Below are positions 10,601 to 20,304 of a DNA stretch of 64,000 nt, in pieces. Below the pieces are notes generated by a model. That model made no database searches. It worked only from the letters and a program-made list of their open reading frames with translations, and was not told the origin of the DNA. Numbering within the stretch: position 1 is the first letter of the stretch; each line of letters opens with the position of its first letter. The position numbers and the translations under genes were made by a program. The DNA comes from JAGQOZ01 sp041399205 (GTDB lineage: Bacteria; Planctomycetota; Planctomycetia; Pirellulales; Pirellulaceae), in contig JAWKTK010000014.1 in assembly GCA_041399205.1 (NCBI GenBank), positions 124,001-188,000 of the forward strand, given 5' to 3'.

Positions 10601-13330
10601 ATTGAGCCCCAGTTCGTCGGGATCTCGAATACCATTGTCGTTGAAATCTTCCCACTTTTGTCCATGGATCGAGTTCGTGAGGTAATTGCCGAAATTGACG
10701 CCTGGTCGACATGGAATTTCAACGTCACCTTGTTCGGATTTATCCAGCGTTGTAAGCACTCCGTCCAAATCGATAAAGTAACTATTGGCGATGTTACCAC
10801 CACTCTGCGGCAGTCCTTGTAGACCGTAGATGCTCTGTGGATTCGTTGGTGCACCATTTCTCAATGCATCACCCGTAACCCAAACAAGGCCGTCCGAATA
10901 ATGATCGTAATCGGCACCACCTGCAGAATTTCGATAAGTCAGACTCTGGCTCACTCCTGGGCCAACATCGAACCGATTGGTCTGGCTCCAAGTCCCACCA
11001 GTTAATTCGAATTCCAATAGTCGAGAAGCGTGTGCACCGGAATTGATCGCTGGATTCGTTCCGTTTACGGGGCTCGTGTCCATCGTTCGTTCTGCGAGGA
11101 GCATCTTTCCGCCCGGACTGAAGGAAATATCAGAAACAGGATTAGTGTGGAAAGTGCTGCCGGAGCAGCTTGAAGCGGGAGTGCTGGGAACGAAACCAGG
11201 AAGAATATCTAACTCGTGGCGTGAGGTTCCAAAGCCGGCGCCGGATATATCCACGGAATAGATGCTATTTCGTCCTACACTGTCGCAGATATGTGGTGTA
11301 GGTACGTTTCGATGGTTCTCGGACCAGACCGCGTAATAGAGCCTGCCTTGATGCGTCGCGACTCCCCAGACTAACTCGCCAAGTGGAGCTGCTTGGCCCA
11401 AAGGGGTTGTGTCTGCTGCGCCGTGGTCGAATGATCCAACAACCTGTCCAGCACGATCCAAACGATAGATGCTGCCATCCTCGAAATTACTTACAAAGAA
11501 GGACTCAGTAGTTGCGTCAAAGGTGATATTTCCCAATGACGGCGTTTCGACCGGGTTGGAGGAAACTTGGTTCGGGAGCTGAGCGAATACCGACGGAACG
11601 CCGGTGCGTCTGTCAATTTTGTATACTGCACCACTTCCCGCGGGGCCGAACACTGGAGGCAGTTCGTGCGTTCTAAGTTGGTTCGCGAAGCCGTACACGG
11701 AGGTAGCTGTAACGTAGATATTCCCCAAATCATCGTACGTTACTCCGAAGACGTCTCCCAATTTGTCCCTGCTCCACTCGAGGCGATGGTAAGTCCTGAC
11801 GTAAGGTCCAACAGCAGCGGCATCCTGTCCCAGAGATGGACTACCGTTGGGTTCCGCGAGCCATGCGTTCGTCGCTTTGTGTAAATTGCGATCGACATCG
11901 TCAATATGGAATAGTGCCAGCACGTCACCAGATGTCGCAACATTGAAGCACGTCACGGCTGAAATCTGACCATTTAGGTTAGCGAACTCCGGATCGTCGA
12001 AGATAGGCTTGGCTCCGGAGCAAGAACCAGAACTTGGATCAATTCCGCTGTATGCCTTGACAACGTGGCCGCCGGCACCCAGAGACGCCTTCCAATTCGG
12101 TGGTCCCGATGGAATCAACTCGCGAACGGTGTACTCGCCGGTCGCTGACGGACCGAGACCTCGAAAGGCGTACGTGCCGTCGGGTTCCGTCTTCGTCCAC
12201 GGTTCGTCCGCGTCGTGCTCTCCGTTGTTGTTCAGGTCCAGATAGATCGTCCAGCCTTCGAGGCCATTCTCGCCCTCGTCCCAAACGCCGTTGCGATTGG
12301 TGTCACTGAATTTGGTGCCAGTGATATCGATCTCTTCGAAGTTCCCGAAATCTATGCCGGTCAGGACTGCCCCAGGTTCAAGTTCAATCTTAACCGGTAA
12401 ACCTCCGTTCGTCGTCTGTTGCCAGCCAGGCTTCGGAACTTCGAACACGTTGAAAGTGGCACCGACCGGAACATCAGTAATTGTGTAACTTCCGTCGGCG
12501 GCCGATGTCGCAGTTCGATCTCCGGGGCTGAGTCTCTCGTTGCCATCGACGTCGACGAAAATCGTCCAGCCAGGCAATCCAGGTTCCCATGCCTGCTGGA
12601 TTCCATCTCCGTTAATGTCATCGAATTTAATTCCGCTAATTACAGCGGCACCTTTGCAGGTTCCTTCAGGTGCGGCGAACCCCGGGGATCCGCCATTGGC
12701 TGATTCGCATACTTGGTAGACCGAACTAATTCCGTAAAGCGGCAGAGCAGAACTTGACGCCAAGCTTGCCTCAACCCACTCGTAGGTAGTCGAATTGGAC
12801 GTCCCTATCGCTGCAATTCCAGAATTCGACAGCCAGCCGCCATGATCGCCAAGCGCACTGCGTAGTCCGTCGACATCCGTTCCTGTCCAGACTTCGGCAG
12901 GTGTAGTTGAACCGTACTCGTCGTACACAATTGGCGACCGCAGATTGGTTGCAAAACCGGCAAAGAGCCCAGAAACGTCCGCCGCAACAGGATCTCCATT
13001 CGTGTTGTAGATCGGCACGCCCGACGGAATTCGCGTTACAGCGTCTACTCCCTGCACAGAATCAGAAATGATCGCTGAATATGATCCGGGAGCCGTTACC
13101 GTGCCAGCTGCATTTGCCAATCCGTTGACGAACAAGTCACCACCAACGATCCCGTTGCCGCCGCCAATCGTTTGGCCGAAGTCTGGCGTCGTTGTCTGCG
13201 AGGTAACAAAAGCCAGCATATAAGTGTCGCCTGCGTTCAGCCCAGGCGGCACCATTGTCAAGAGCTTTCGGTCTTCGAGTTGCTCGCGATGCAATCGCCG
13301 AGTAATGGATCCCTTGTTGCGTTTCTTCAT
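7601..13330 (-). CDS. Giant secreted SdrD/Cna-B repeat protein with dockerin-like C-terminus
   Basis: About 1909 residues from ATG 13330. The open frame extends to 13441, but Met at 13330 starts MKKRNKGSITRRLHREQ, directly before the QLEDRKLL motif (LExRxLL) that marks planctomycete surface proteins. Next come at least five Cna-B/SdrD-type domains, each opening with an IxGxKFxDxNxDG pattern (for example GIKFDDINGDG, GTKFSDTNRNG, GQKWEDFNDNG, GFKFIDTNGDG, GFKYEDVDGDG). A propeller-like block of about 400 residues interrupts them after the second. Near the C-terminus are two paired EF-hand/dockerin-like units (GDFDCDEEINMEDLN and GDANLDREFNSGDFVAVF). It is likely an extracellular, calcium-stabilised adhesin or matrix protein. 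It has no frameshift over 5.7 kb, unlike many neighbours. It is transcribed divergently from the sigma-factor locus. Confidence 0.85.
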   Translation of the reverse strand: MKKRNKGSITRRLHREQLEDRKLLTMVPPGLNAGDTYMLAFVTSQTTTPDFGQTIGGGNGIVGGDLFVNGLANAAGTVTAPGSYSAIISDSVQGVDAVTRIPSGVPIYNTNGDPVAADVSGLFAGFATNLRSPIVYDEYGSTTPAEVWTGTDVDGLRSALGDHGGWLSNSGIAAIGTSNSTTYEWVEASLASSSALPLYGISSVYQVCESANGGSPGFAAPEGTCKGAAVISGIKFDDINGDGIQQAWEPGLPGWTIFVDVDGNERLSPGDRTATSAADGSYTITDVPVGATFNVFEVPKPGWQQTTNGGLPVKIELEPGAVLTGIDFGNFEEIDITGTKFSDTNRNGVWDEGENGLEGWTIYLDLNNNGEHDADEPWTKTEPDGTYAFRGLGPSATGEYTVRELIPSGPPNWKASLGAGGHVVKAYSGIDPSSGSCSGAKPIFDDPEFANLNGQISAVTCFNVATSGDVLALFHIDDVDRNLHKATNAWLAEPNGSPSLGQDAAAVGPYVRTYHRLEWSRDKLGDVFGVTYDDLGNIYVTATSVYGFANQLRTHELPPVFGPAGSGAVYKIDRRTGVPSVFAQLPNQVSSNPVETPSLGNITFDATTESFFVSNFEDGSIYRLDRAGQVVGSFDHGAADTTPLGQAAPLGELVWGVATHQGRLYYAVWSENHRNVPTPHICDSVGRNSIYSVDISGAGFGTSRHELDILPGFVPSTPASSCSGSTFHTNPVSDISFSPGGKMLLAERTMDTSPVNGTNPAINSGAHASRLLEFELTGGTWSQTNRFDVGPGVSQSLTYRNSAGGADYDHYSDGLVWVTGDALRNGAPTNPQSIYGLQGLPQSGGNIANSYFIDLDGVLTTLDKSEQGDVEIPCRPGVNFGNYLTNSIHGQKWEDFNDNGIRDPDELGLNGWTIEISDPNNPGTVIASQVTHDHDLNGDGRIDPRTESGLYWFDDLPDIPVPDEPFQSQFIVREIVKPGWHQTSGPSDPILVDLGFPVSGIDFGNNRDTGSIHGFKFIDTNGDGVYDPNKDMPMPHIKFSIVGDSDGDGVEDVTIVHTDENGEFWALDLIPGQTYKVTEELGAYFPSTPASVDIELFEYDVEIVAFPGQAMLRPDQFEHVDPRLNFGNAPPSSIHGFKYEDVDGDGKYNPDVDKPWADVWFALTGDSDGDGVDDLLSGTTDKNGELWFTGLRAGTYTLSEVVPDGAQPTTPASVDVTVEVGEEKVAFEGQAMLVPGQYETVVADELMFGNQRVSGSIHGQKILRTTRNWRNETGTGGVRDDFATGNLEPSSPSSNLQLLVNNSGLAVKGYDDAARDRNFIDSITGLPSNIVSASLRIGLKPAIGSVNDGINLGIVDAAGAYLPGSFGTRIGFDPASGTSGFLPNAWDAANYPNGLALTIPIPASVIALMESYQQLDVRVQDDTAVDFIQLCVQYDHDAPLNGVPIELVDMKGNVVDTQTTMSMNGVNGLYWFEGVIPGTYSVREVLSPPNNGPFPPMAPQYSPETPTDGRHFVSLRNNERIEDLNFINRDTFRVWEPCFIETGPILPVTGFSELADEFQTTFVDQLGPDASVLTFDDLPVGAIDRDALFAELGVRFDSDPPAGRSLEGIYLEGDPTSIEPLDGYDGTYGEDGSHVYAAYPNNVAPLRIEFAEPVTGVGSFIATGIHGDIETLTIQLFDENGNLISELSAGVSLWNDPSNREGFWGFTSETPVVSSVTILNDNQTATGRALVLDDLYWTTNRSEPECLVGDFDCDEEINMEDLNLLHPAIVGGSNNLAFDVDGDGTVSASDGVFFIRSIMNSHIGDANLDREFNSGDFVAVFAAGLYETGQPAKWDQGDFNFDGVFDSGDFVAAFADGGYELGPRATTAILNPSLKARDKVFAGIELDRWNSKKAKRAFAALGNEVNGIK

Positions 13331-13450
13331 TTGGTTCGGCCGCAAACGGCTCTCCCTGAATTCTTGTATTACAATCGCTTTGGTAAAGAATGAATAGTTT
13401 GCCTGTGGCGAGTAGATCGAGCGGATGTAGTGACGCCTCAAGGGTCTAAT

Positions 13451-13526
13451 ATGCCGTTCACACTTCGCGCGCTCGGAAAAATTGGAAAAATCTATGGATC
13501 ACGACGAACTAGATCAAATGGAACGC
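13451..13526 (+). repeat. Direct repeat, copy 1 (upstream and start of sigma gene)
   Basis: This segment matches 14433-14508 with only a handful of mismatches. It includes the leader sequence GCGCGCTCGGAAAAATTGG just before the start codon and the first codons of the sigma-factor gene. It marks the 5' edge of a local duplication about 982 bases apart. Confidence 0.85.
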
Positions 13527-13610
13527 AATTTCTTCGACGCATCGCGCGGATTGATTGCCGCGAATCGAGCGGCCAATCAGCTCAGAAGCAAAGAACAGAG
13601 TAGCCGTGTC
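13494..13610 (+). pseudogene. Remnant of a duplicated ECF sigma factor gene
   Basis: From ATG 13494 the translation MDHDELDQMERNFFD parallels the start of the intact sigma factor at 14476 (MDHEEVDQLERVFST). It then jumps to NRAANQLRSKEQ, which matches HRAADQLKSQEQ about 35 residues further into the intact protein. The part between, including most of region 2.1, has been deleted, and similarity is lost soon after 13600. What remains cannot encode a working sigma factor. The leader sequence is better preserved than the coding part, so it may still carry a promoter, but this is not shown. Confidence 0.75.
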
Positions 13611-13695
13611 TCCGTCGCTGGGAACAAGACCGTTAAAGGGCTTTGGTTAAGATCACTCGGACAAAGTCAGTGTTCCCCAGTGGTCAACGGCGACG

Positions 13696-14211
13696 TCAAC
13701 TTGTATTTGGGGCATCGCCTTCGCTGTCCCATTCTTTGTACCGGAACCAACGATACCAACGCACAGCCGTCCCCGCGATCATCAGCGCCAGCAGCACCGT
13801 CATGCATGGTACGATAGTGAACAACATCACCCATCTGGCAAACTCTGGGGGTATGAACCATTGCGTTTCTATGTGGGTGCCGTAGAGCAACGTACCTGCA
13901 GTGATCGCAGTAAATAGTGCAAAAATGCAAAGGACAACGATATCGTACAGCATGCGAGCCAAGACGGAATGCTTGAAGGTTTCGACCAGGGATCGCCCAA
14001 ATGCAAGAAGGCCTCCCATCGCAAACACTGCGCCGCACATGATCGGCACCCATCGAGGAACCGATAACTCATCGATAGGGTCGGCAAATTCAACTAGGAT
14101 TACTATTGTGCCCACCAGCGGAAAGAGCACGATAAACAACAAGTTCTTTCGCCATGGTTCCGGCAACCGCTCTAGGATTCCCCGCTTCTTTGCATACTCG
14201 TTTTTTGCCAT
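13696..14211 (-). CDS. Small integral membrane protein, four predicted helices
   Basis: 171 residues starting MAKNEYAKKRGILERL. Four hydrophobic segments are visible: NLLFIVLFPLVGTIVILVEF, WVPIMCGAVFAMGGLLAFG, LYDIVVLCIFALFTAITAG and WVMLFTIVPCMTVLLALMIAG. The N-terminus is basic and the C-terminus polar (about 20 residues). I do not recognise a family. It lies on the opposite strand between the decayed sigma copy and the intact sigma gene, so it sits inside the duplicated locus and may have arrived with, or survived, that rearrangement. Confidence 0.7.
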   Translation of the reverse strand: MAKNEYAKKRGILERLPEPWRKNLLFIVLFPLVGTIVILVEFADPIDELSVPRWVPIMCGAVFAMGGLLAFGRSLVETFKHSVLARMLYDIVVLCIFALFTAITAGTLLYGTHIETQWFIPPEFARWVMLFTIVPCMTVLLALMIAGTAVRWYRWFRYKEWDSEGDAPNTS

Positions 14212-14432
14212 GAACTACGCCTCCATGTCACTTTCGACATTTGCGCGCGGTCCCGTTTTCGTGTAGCGGTCTATTTTGCGGCAAAAATCGACGATTTCAG
14301 ACCAAGCCAACTCCCAGGTTGTTGTCAGCCTAAGACTAGGGGTATTAGATTGTTAGGTGACATTCATGAAGTTGGCTTTCTGGAATCACGCGTTGTGAAT
14401 GTTGGGATGAAGTTAACGCACTTCTTTCAAGT

Positions 14433-14508
14433 ATGCCGTTCACACCTCGCGCGCTCGGAAAAATTGGAAAAATCTATGGATCACGAAGAAGTAGATCAAT
14501 TGGAACGC
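14433..14508 (+). repeat. Direct repeat, copy 2 (upstream and start of intact sigma gene)
   Basis: Partner of 13451-13526. It covers the leader and first codons of the working sigma-factor gene. Confidence 0.85.
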
Positions 14509-15060
14509 GTGTTTTCGACGCATCGAGCGTATTTTTTGCAGCGGATCGAGCGGCGGATTGGGATGAATCCGTATGTTGATTTCGCCGCAGAAGACGTGTT
14601 ACAAGAGGCGTTTGCCGATGCACATCGAGCTGCCGATCAGCTCAAGAGCCAAGAACAAGCGGCGATTGTGGCGTGGCTGGAAAAAATCGTCGACAATCGG
14701 TTAGCGCAGACGTTTCGTGATCGAGCTCGATTGAAACGTGGCGGGCCGAACTGGCGAAACGCTGCGGCAGATGGTTCGATCCGCGCTCTGGCTCGCGAAT
14801 TGGCCGATCAAAACGCGGAAACAGGCAGTGATCGGTATCTGAAACGAGAAGTAAAAGACGCGATTCGAGATGCCATCCAGGCGTTGCCCGACCAACAACA
14901 ACGGATCGTGACGGCCTATTATCTGGATCATCAGAGTCTGGATCAGATCGCGGCGGAAGAAGAACTGACCAAAGGTGCGGTTCGAAGCATCCTTTTCCGA
15001 GCAAAACAAACGATCAAAGAACTTCTTGGCAACTCTTCTCGTTGGTATTCCCAGAAATAA
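14476..15060 (+). CDS. ECF-type RNA polymerase sigma factor
   Basis: A 194-residue sigma factor from ATG 14476, supported by a purine-rich GGAAAAAT leader just upstream and by the repeat copy that starts at the same codon. Region 2 is DFAAEDVLQEAFADAHRAA followed by IVAWLEKIVDNRLAQTFRDR. Region 4 is ALPDQQQRIVTAYYLD then LDQIAAEEELTKGAVRSIL, a helix-turn-helix. Both regions needed for -10 and -35 recognition are present and there is no extra domain or anti-sigma neighbour. The kinase gene starts about 116 bases downstream on the same strand. In planctomycetes, ECF factors of this group commonly sit beside Ser/Thr kinases, which points to control by phosphorylation. This is an inference from the arrangement. 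Confidence 0.9.
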   Translation: MDHEEVDQLERVFSTHRAYFLQRIERRIGMNPYVDFAAEDVLQEAFADAHRAADQLKSQEQAAIVAWLEKIVDNRLAQTFRDRARLKRGGPNWRNAAADGSIRALARELADQNAETGSDRYLKREVKDAIRDAIQALPDQQQRIVTAYYLDHQSLDQIAAEEELTKGAVRSILFRAKQTIKELLGNSSRWYSQK

Positions 15061-15176
15061 TCTGGCTTATGTCTGCTTAAAGAAAAAAGTGCGTTTTTTG
15101 CAGCCTGCTTGTTGCGGACTGGCGTGTCAGCTGGTATCCATTCCAATCCCGCGACTGCTAGTGATCTGGCTGAAGT

Positions 15177-18100
15177 ATGGAGTTGACGTGGTTTGGCGAA
15201 GGATGTGAGTGGGGACATGCGTACACCAATTGGGAGCACAGAGCAGTGCCAGGCGGAAATGATGAATCAGCGCGAAGCGAACCAGTAAATTCGAATGAAA
15301 CGCCTGACGTGCGGGCCGATTCTACGTTACGAATTAGCTGTCCCGAGTGTCATGAAATGGTGCACGCTCGGCAAACAGACGATCTGCAGCAAGTGCATTG
15401 TGATTCGTGCGGATGTGACTTCGCCTTGTTGGATGCGGATGATTCGCCTGCCACTGGGACTGTCGGTCGGTTCGAACTAGAAAAGATACTTGGCCGAGGC
15501 GGTTTCGGTACGGTCTGGCAAGCCTATGATCCTCAGCTGGATCGCCGCGTGGCCGTGAAGATTCCTCGGCATTCAACTCTGACCGCAGCAGATGGAGAAG
15601 CGTTTCTGCGTGAAGCGCGAGCGGCCAGTCAAGTTCAGCATCCCAACGTGGTTCCGTTTTACGAAGTAGGTCGAGACGGCAACCAGTTGTACTTGGTGTC
15701 TCAACTGGTGGATGGCGAACCGCTGGACCAACGCACGGCGCGAATTCAGCCATCGATCGGCATCGTCGTGATCTGGGCCGAAAAGATTGCTCGCGCGTTA
15801 CACGCGGTGCACGAAGCGGGGATCATTCATCGCGATTTGAAACCGGCCAATATCTTGCTGGACAATTCGGACGAACCGTACCTCGCCGACTTTGGGCTGG
15901 CGTTGCGGTTGGACAATGAATTGACACTCACCAGTGACGGGCACGTACTGGGAACTAGTTCGTATCTTTCGCCAGAAATCGCACGAGGTGAAGCGCACCA
16001 AGCGGATGCTCGCAGTGATCTTTTTTCCTTCGGCGTGATTCTGTATCAACTGTTGACGGAAGAATTGCCCTTTCGCGGCAATCATCACGCGGTTTTGCGA
16101 GCCATCACGGATGACGATCCCACGCCGCCAAGAAAGTTGAATCGTTTGATCCCGGCTGATCTGGAGACCATCTGCCTGAAGTGCTTGGAAAAAAAGCCGG
16201 CCAACCGTTTTCAAACTGCGGCGGAGTTGGCCGATGAAATTCAGCGATTTCAAACCGGCCAGCCGATTCGGTCACGGCGCGTTGGGCCAACGGGAAAAGC
16301 GATTCGGTGGTGTAAGCGAAGGCCCTTCGGCGCGGCTTCGATAGCGCTTCTTGGAATTCTATCGATTGCTGGACCGTGGGGTGCAATTCGCGAACGTATC
16401 CATAATCGGTCGTTAGAGAACGCAAAGCAGGAATTGACGCAGCTTGCAAAGCTCGCGGCCGAGCGTCAACACGCCGCAGAAGTGAACGAAAAGACGGCAA
16501 GGAACGCAGAGAATCAGCAGAGGCTTGCTCGAGAAACATCGGAGGCCTCGCAAGCTGCAGCATATCGCTATCTATATGGCATGAAGGCAGCGTCGATGAG
16601 CGATCCTCGTGAGTTTCTCATGCGTTTTCGGACGCCTTCTGGGAAACCAGAAGTTCGCAGCTTCGAGTGGTTTCACGTTTGGAAGAAATGTAATTTGCCT
16701 CGTGTTGCCTCATTTGCAAACGAGGCAACCATCGCGCAGGCCGCGTTTTCAGCTGACAATCAGGCAATTGCGACAGTATCGCTTGATGGCACGCTCAGCG
16801 TCCGCACCTTACCTGACGCTACGGACGAGCGTGTAATTTCAGCCGACGTCTTGACATTTGTGTTCCACCCTACGTCTCATTCAATTGCTTTGGTGACCAA
16901 TACCGGTCTGTTCCAGTATTGGGACGATCTGTCGGGAAACCTATCGGGCGGAGAGCTTCCGTTGGACAAGTATTCGAGCAATGTGTCGCTTGCATTTGAT
17001 CCATCCGGTGAGCATGTGTACTGTTTTGGCGATGCTGGATACGCGACGCTTTCGCACCTGGGTGAAACACCAAAGATGATGACTTTCGTCGAAGTCGAAG
17101 ACGGACATGACGAAATCTCGGCTGTTCAAATGACTTCAGATGGTTTGACGTATATATCCGGCGAGAAATCTGCAGATGGGCAATCAATGTTGGTACGTCG
17201 AAGCTTTCCGGAAGGAAAAAAAGAGGCATCGGCGGTGATCCCCAATAACGTCAATATGGAATTACCTCGCTTCATTGCCCACATAGCCGTTCACTCGAAC
17301 GACGATATGGTACTCGCCCAAACTCGCGATGACCAAGTGGTCAAGTGGGATGGCCGTTCCTCGGAAGCGGAACGACTTTTTTACTGTGGTCCGTACGGGA
17401 TCACTTTTGCGGCTCGGATGCGCAAGACTACGTCAGCGTTGGCGATGACAAGATTTTCGTATCCAATAATGACAGTGTCGCGATAAATAAGTTGATGTTG
17501 TTTCCGTATGGTGAATTCGGCTTCACAATTGTTTCTCCGGATGGTTCTCGTGTGGCGTTCATGCCAAATCCCAGTCGTAAAGGCGGGAGAGCAAGAGTAT
17601 ATTCGCTCACTTTGCCAACAAGGAAATTATCAGGTTCGAAAACAGACGATCTAGCGCAACTTCAATTTGTCGGGAATAATAGATTGGTTGGGCGAACAAG
17701 AGATGGGAGAGTGGTACTGCATGCCATTGACGAAAGTTCCACGAAGCCCTATCAGATTCTTCCTGTGGCGAGTGGTACGTCTACGAAATCTCGTGTTGCG
17801 CGGAGCGTTCTTGCACTTGGCCTCGGTAGGAATCCGAATGAATTCGCAACAATCGACGACCAGGGCGTAATCACTTATCGGGATCGAGAGGGTACTGTTA
17901 GGCGGAGGATTCAAATCGAGACGGACGAGCGCGTTATTGGAGCGGCCTTTGATGCCACGGGGACGCATGTCATTTTGCTCTTACCACATCTAGGCATCGC
18001 CGATCACAATCTAACTCATGTGTCAATTTCCGATACGGATTGGAAGCAAGAGATCATTACGAAAGGATCTTTCAAGCCACCAGTGCGGATTTCTCCAGAT

Positions 18101-18685
18101 GGAAAATTGATTCTTTATTGTGACCTACAGGAATCTCTTGTAATGGTAAACCGTGATCAGGTAGACCGAGCCATATATGTTGCTGGAATGAATAATTGGT
18201 CGAAACCTAGATGGATTGGGTTTTCAAAATGTCAGACTCTGTTCGCAAGTTCAACTCAGGGAAGCGATATCCAAGTAATAGAAATGGAACTGTTGGGAAC
18301 GAAAACGGAACTTGACCAAGAACGAATCAGCGGCACAGCAAATGAGTCTCACTGCCTGGCTTTTTCACCCGATTCGCGATGCTTGGCAGAAGGAACTGCC
18401 AGCACATCCGCGGCCGAAGTGGTTCTTTGGGATCCACTAACGCGAGTCAAGAAACTGACGCTTCCAACCGCGCCGGGACGCATCACGGCTGTCGCATTTT
18501 CAGAAGACGGAAGCATACTTGCCGCGGCTCATAGCTCCGGCGAAATATATCTGTGGTTCGCAGCGACAGCAGACGATGTCTCAGCGTACGAAGCGGTGGA
18601 ACACCCTTACAAGTGGCTGAAACCGGATGAGATGCGACGATTCTGGAGTGATTTGCCAGTCCCAACGGCTGCTACCGGCCAGTGA
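15177..18685 (+). CDS. Zinc-ribbon serine/threonine kinase with membrane helix and WD40-like propeller (frameshifted)
   Basis: Composite of about 1169 residues. A zinc ribbon (CPEC at 55-58, CDSC at 75-78) precedes the kinase domain: GRGGFG (106-111), VAVKI (Lys128), HRDLKPAN (218-225), DFG (238-240). A single membrane helix (about 388-405), a coiled-coil-like stretch rich in Ala, Glu and Arg, and then WD40-like repeats (FSADNQAIATVSLDGTLSV, FSPDSRCLAEGT, FSEDGSILAAAHSSG) follow. The frame shifts near 17407 in a TTTT run. The propeller continues in another frame to 18685. The kinase would be cytoplasmic and the propeller on the other side of the membrane, able to sense a ligand. All catalytic residues are present. 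It is probably co-transcribed with the ECF sigma gene, which is its likely target. ATG 15177 is the only ATG in frame before the ribbon, but a GTG nearer 15246 is possible. Confidence 0.85.
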
Positions 18686-18801
18686 TGGATCGGTGCGAGG
18701 CAAACTGGCAGATCCTTTTGCTCAATTCCCTCGATCACGTTTGGGAGCGAGTGGTTGCCGGGGCGACTAAACCATTTTCGCATGAAGTCTGCAGTTTCGA
18801 A

Positions 18802-20304
18802 CTATTCGCTGATTTCGGCCGCTGCCGTGTCGATGTCGGAATCTTCGCTTGGCTGAGTTGGGCCATTCTCGCGAGCGTCACGCAGTTTTTGTTGCAGTTG
18901 TTCCACTTTGCTGGGGTCTAGGAATTGCCGAAACAGGTCTCGAGTGTCCGCGAATAGCTGATCAATCTTCAACTGTACCGAATTATCGCTGGTGACCAAA
19001 GACTGGCTTCGCTGTTGCGCAATGTTGGAGAATTCTTCTCGGCTGGGAAGTCGGCGAAGTTCGTCAATCAAATCTTGGGCTTCGTCGTATTGGCCATCTT
19101 CAATGCGTTGGTCAATTCGCATCGACAAAATCTCGCGGCGTGCCACCAAGTCCACCAGCGATTCTTGAATGCCCACCAATAATCCTTCGGCTTCTAATCG
19201 TCCTTCGTCATTGCGAAGGGGCACCAGCTGTTCCGGTTCACTTCCGGGCAAGACGGGCAACTTTCCCAGCAGGCGGCTGCCGCTTTTGAATAACAGAATG
19301 CGAACCGGCGGGTCAATCAACGGCACAACCACTTCGCCTCGCCAATTGGTTCGGCCTACCAACGTCGACTTTTCGCCGCCGGGCTGGCGCGAATAGACTT
19401 CCAGTCCGGCCAAGGGCGTGACGTCGTCTTTTCGATCGACCACTCGAACCAAAGTCGACGGCGTCCAGCTACGAACGACAATGGCCAGCTGTTGCAGTCG
19501 CGTGCTGCGCCGAGTGCTAAACGGTTGGCGAAATCCAGAATAAGACGTGCAGGTGACGGTGTTTCCTTTGACTTCGTCGACAGTCAGTAACGTGTACTTG
19601 ATCGGTGAAACGCCGTCTTCGCCTACAATTCCGTCTCGATTGGTCTTGCGAATGTAACACTCTAAGACGTCGCCCGGCTGAACGAAGGTAGGTCGCTGCC
19701 AGTCTCGGCCAGTACCGTCGCCTACGTGCAATGATCCTGCTTTGAGCACCGTTTTTACCTGATCTTCCTCGACCGATTCAATTTCCAAGACCGGGGAAAA
19801 GACAGCACAAGTGCTCTTGAGCGCCGCCTGTTCCACTTCGTCCAGCGCTCCTAAGTTTTGGATGTTCCAACGGCTCCAGCGTCGAGTTTGGATGTCCAGT
19901 TCACGCGTGCGCAGTAGGTATCCGGATGCGGAAGTGACTTGTAGATCTATCACTACTAATTTGTCAAACGCCGCCAATTCTTTGATGCGATCTTCCAGTG
20001 CGAACGGGTCCATAGGCGAATCAGATAACACCAAATCGGCGACATCGGTTGGGATCGGCGCTGCTTCAACGTGCCATTGAGCGCCGACGGTGCTTTCCAT
20101 CAGTTCGGCCAGGCGAGGCGGCAAATTCGAATTCCAGTCCTCCGGAATCAAGGCGTGCGGTTCCAATTGAACCCACACCTGAATCTTGTAAGGCGTGACT
20201 TCCCACAGCGATTGCGCATTCGCGCGGCCGGACCAAAACATTGTGCTGGTCAAAGCGACAAATGCGATCAGGTACCGTAGGACTAGTTTGTGCTGATTCG
20301 CCAT
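18802..20304 (-). CDS. Secreted protein of unknown function, last gene of the TolQR-like operon
   Basis: From ATG 20304 the protein has about 500 residues and begins with a signal peptide (MANQHKLVLRYLIAFVALTS, cleavage likely after GRANA-Q). The open frame extends upstream to 20391, but that part lies inside the preceding gene and lacks a signal sequence. The mature part has beta-rich segments, including a stretch with repeated VLKAGSLHVGDGTGRDWQRP-type turns and a possible Ig-like fold near residues 300-360. The C-terminus is helical and charged. I do not recognise a family. The start overlaps the stop of the upstream SBP gene by 22 bases, so it is translationally coupled and belongs to the same envelope operon. 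Confidence 0.75.
   Translation of the reverse strand: MANQHKLVLRYLIAFVALTSTMFWSGRANAQSLWEVTPYKIQVWVQLEPHALIPEDWNSNLPPRLAELMESTVGAQWHVEAAPIPTDVADLVLSDSPMDPFALEDRIKELAAFDKLVVIDLQVTSASGYLLRTRELDIQTRRWSRWNIQNLGALDEVEQAALKSTCAVFSPVLEIESVEEDQVKTVLKAGSLHVGDGTGRDWQRPTFVQPGDVLECYIRKTNRDGIVGEDGVSPIKYTLLTVDEVKGNTVTCTSYSGFRQPFSTRRSTRLQQLAIVVRSWTPSTLVRVVDRKDDVTPLAGLEVYSRQPGGEKSTLVGRTNWRGEVVVPLIDPPVRILLFKSGSRLLGKLPVLPGSEPEQLVPLRNDEGRLEAEGLLVGIQESLVDLVARREILSMRIDQRIEDGQYDEAQDLIDELRRLPSREEFSNIAQQRSQSLVTSDNSVQLKIDQLFADTRDLFRQFLDPSKVEQLQQKLRDARENGPTQPSEDSDIDTAAAEISE

Noticed and set aside
13331..13441. Longer start for the giant surface protein
   Set aside because: The extra 37 residues lie before the LExRxLL region. 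ATG 13330 places the basic N-terminus where it is expected.
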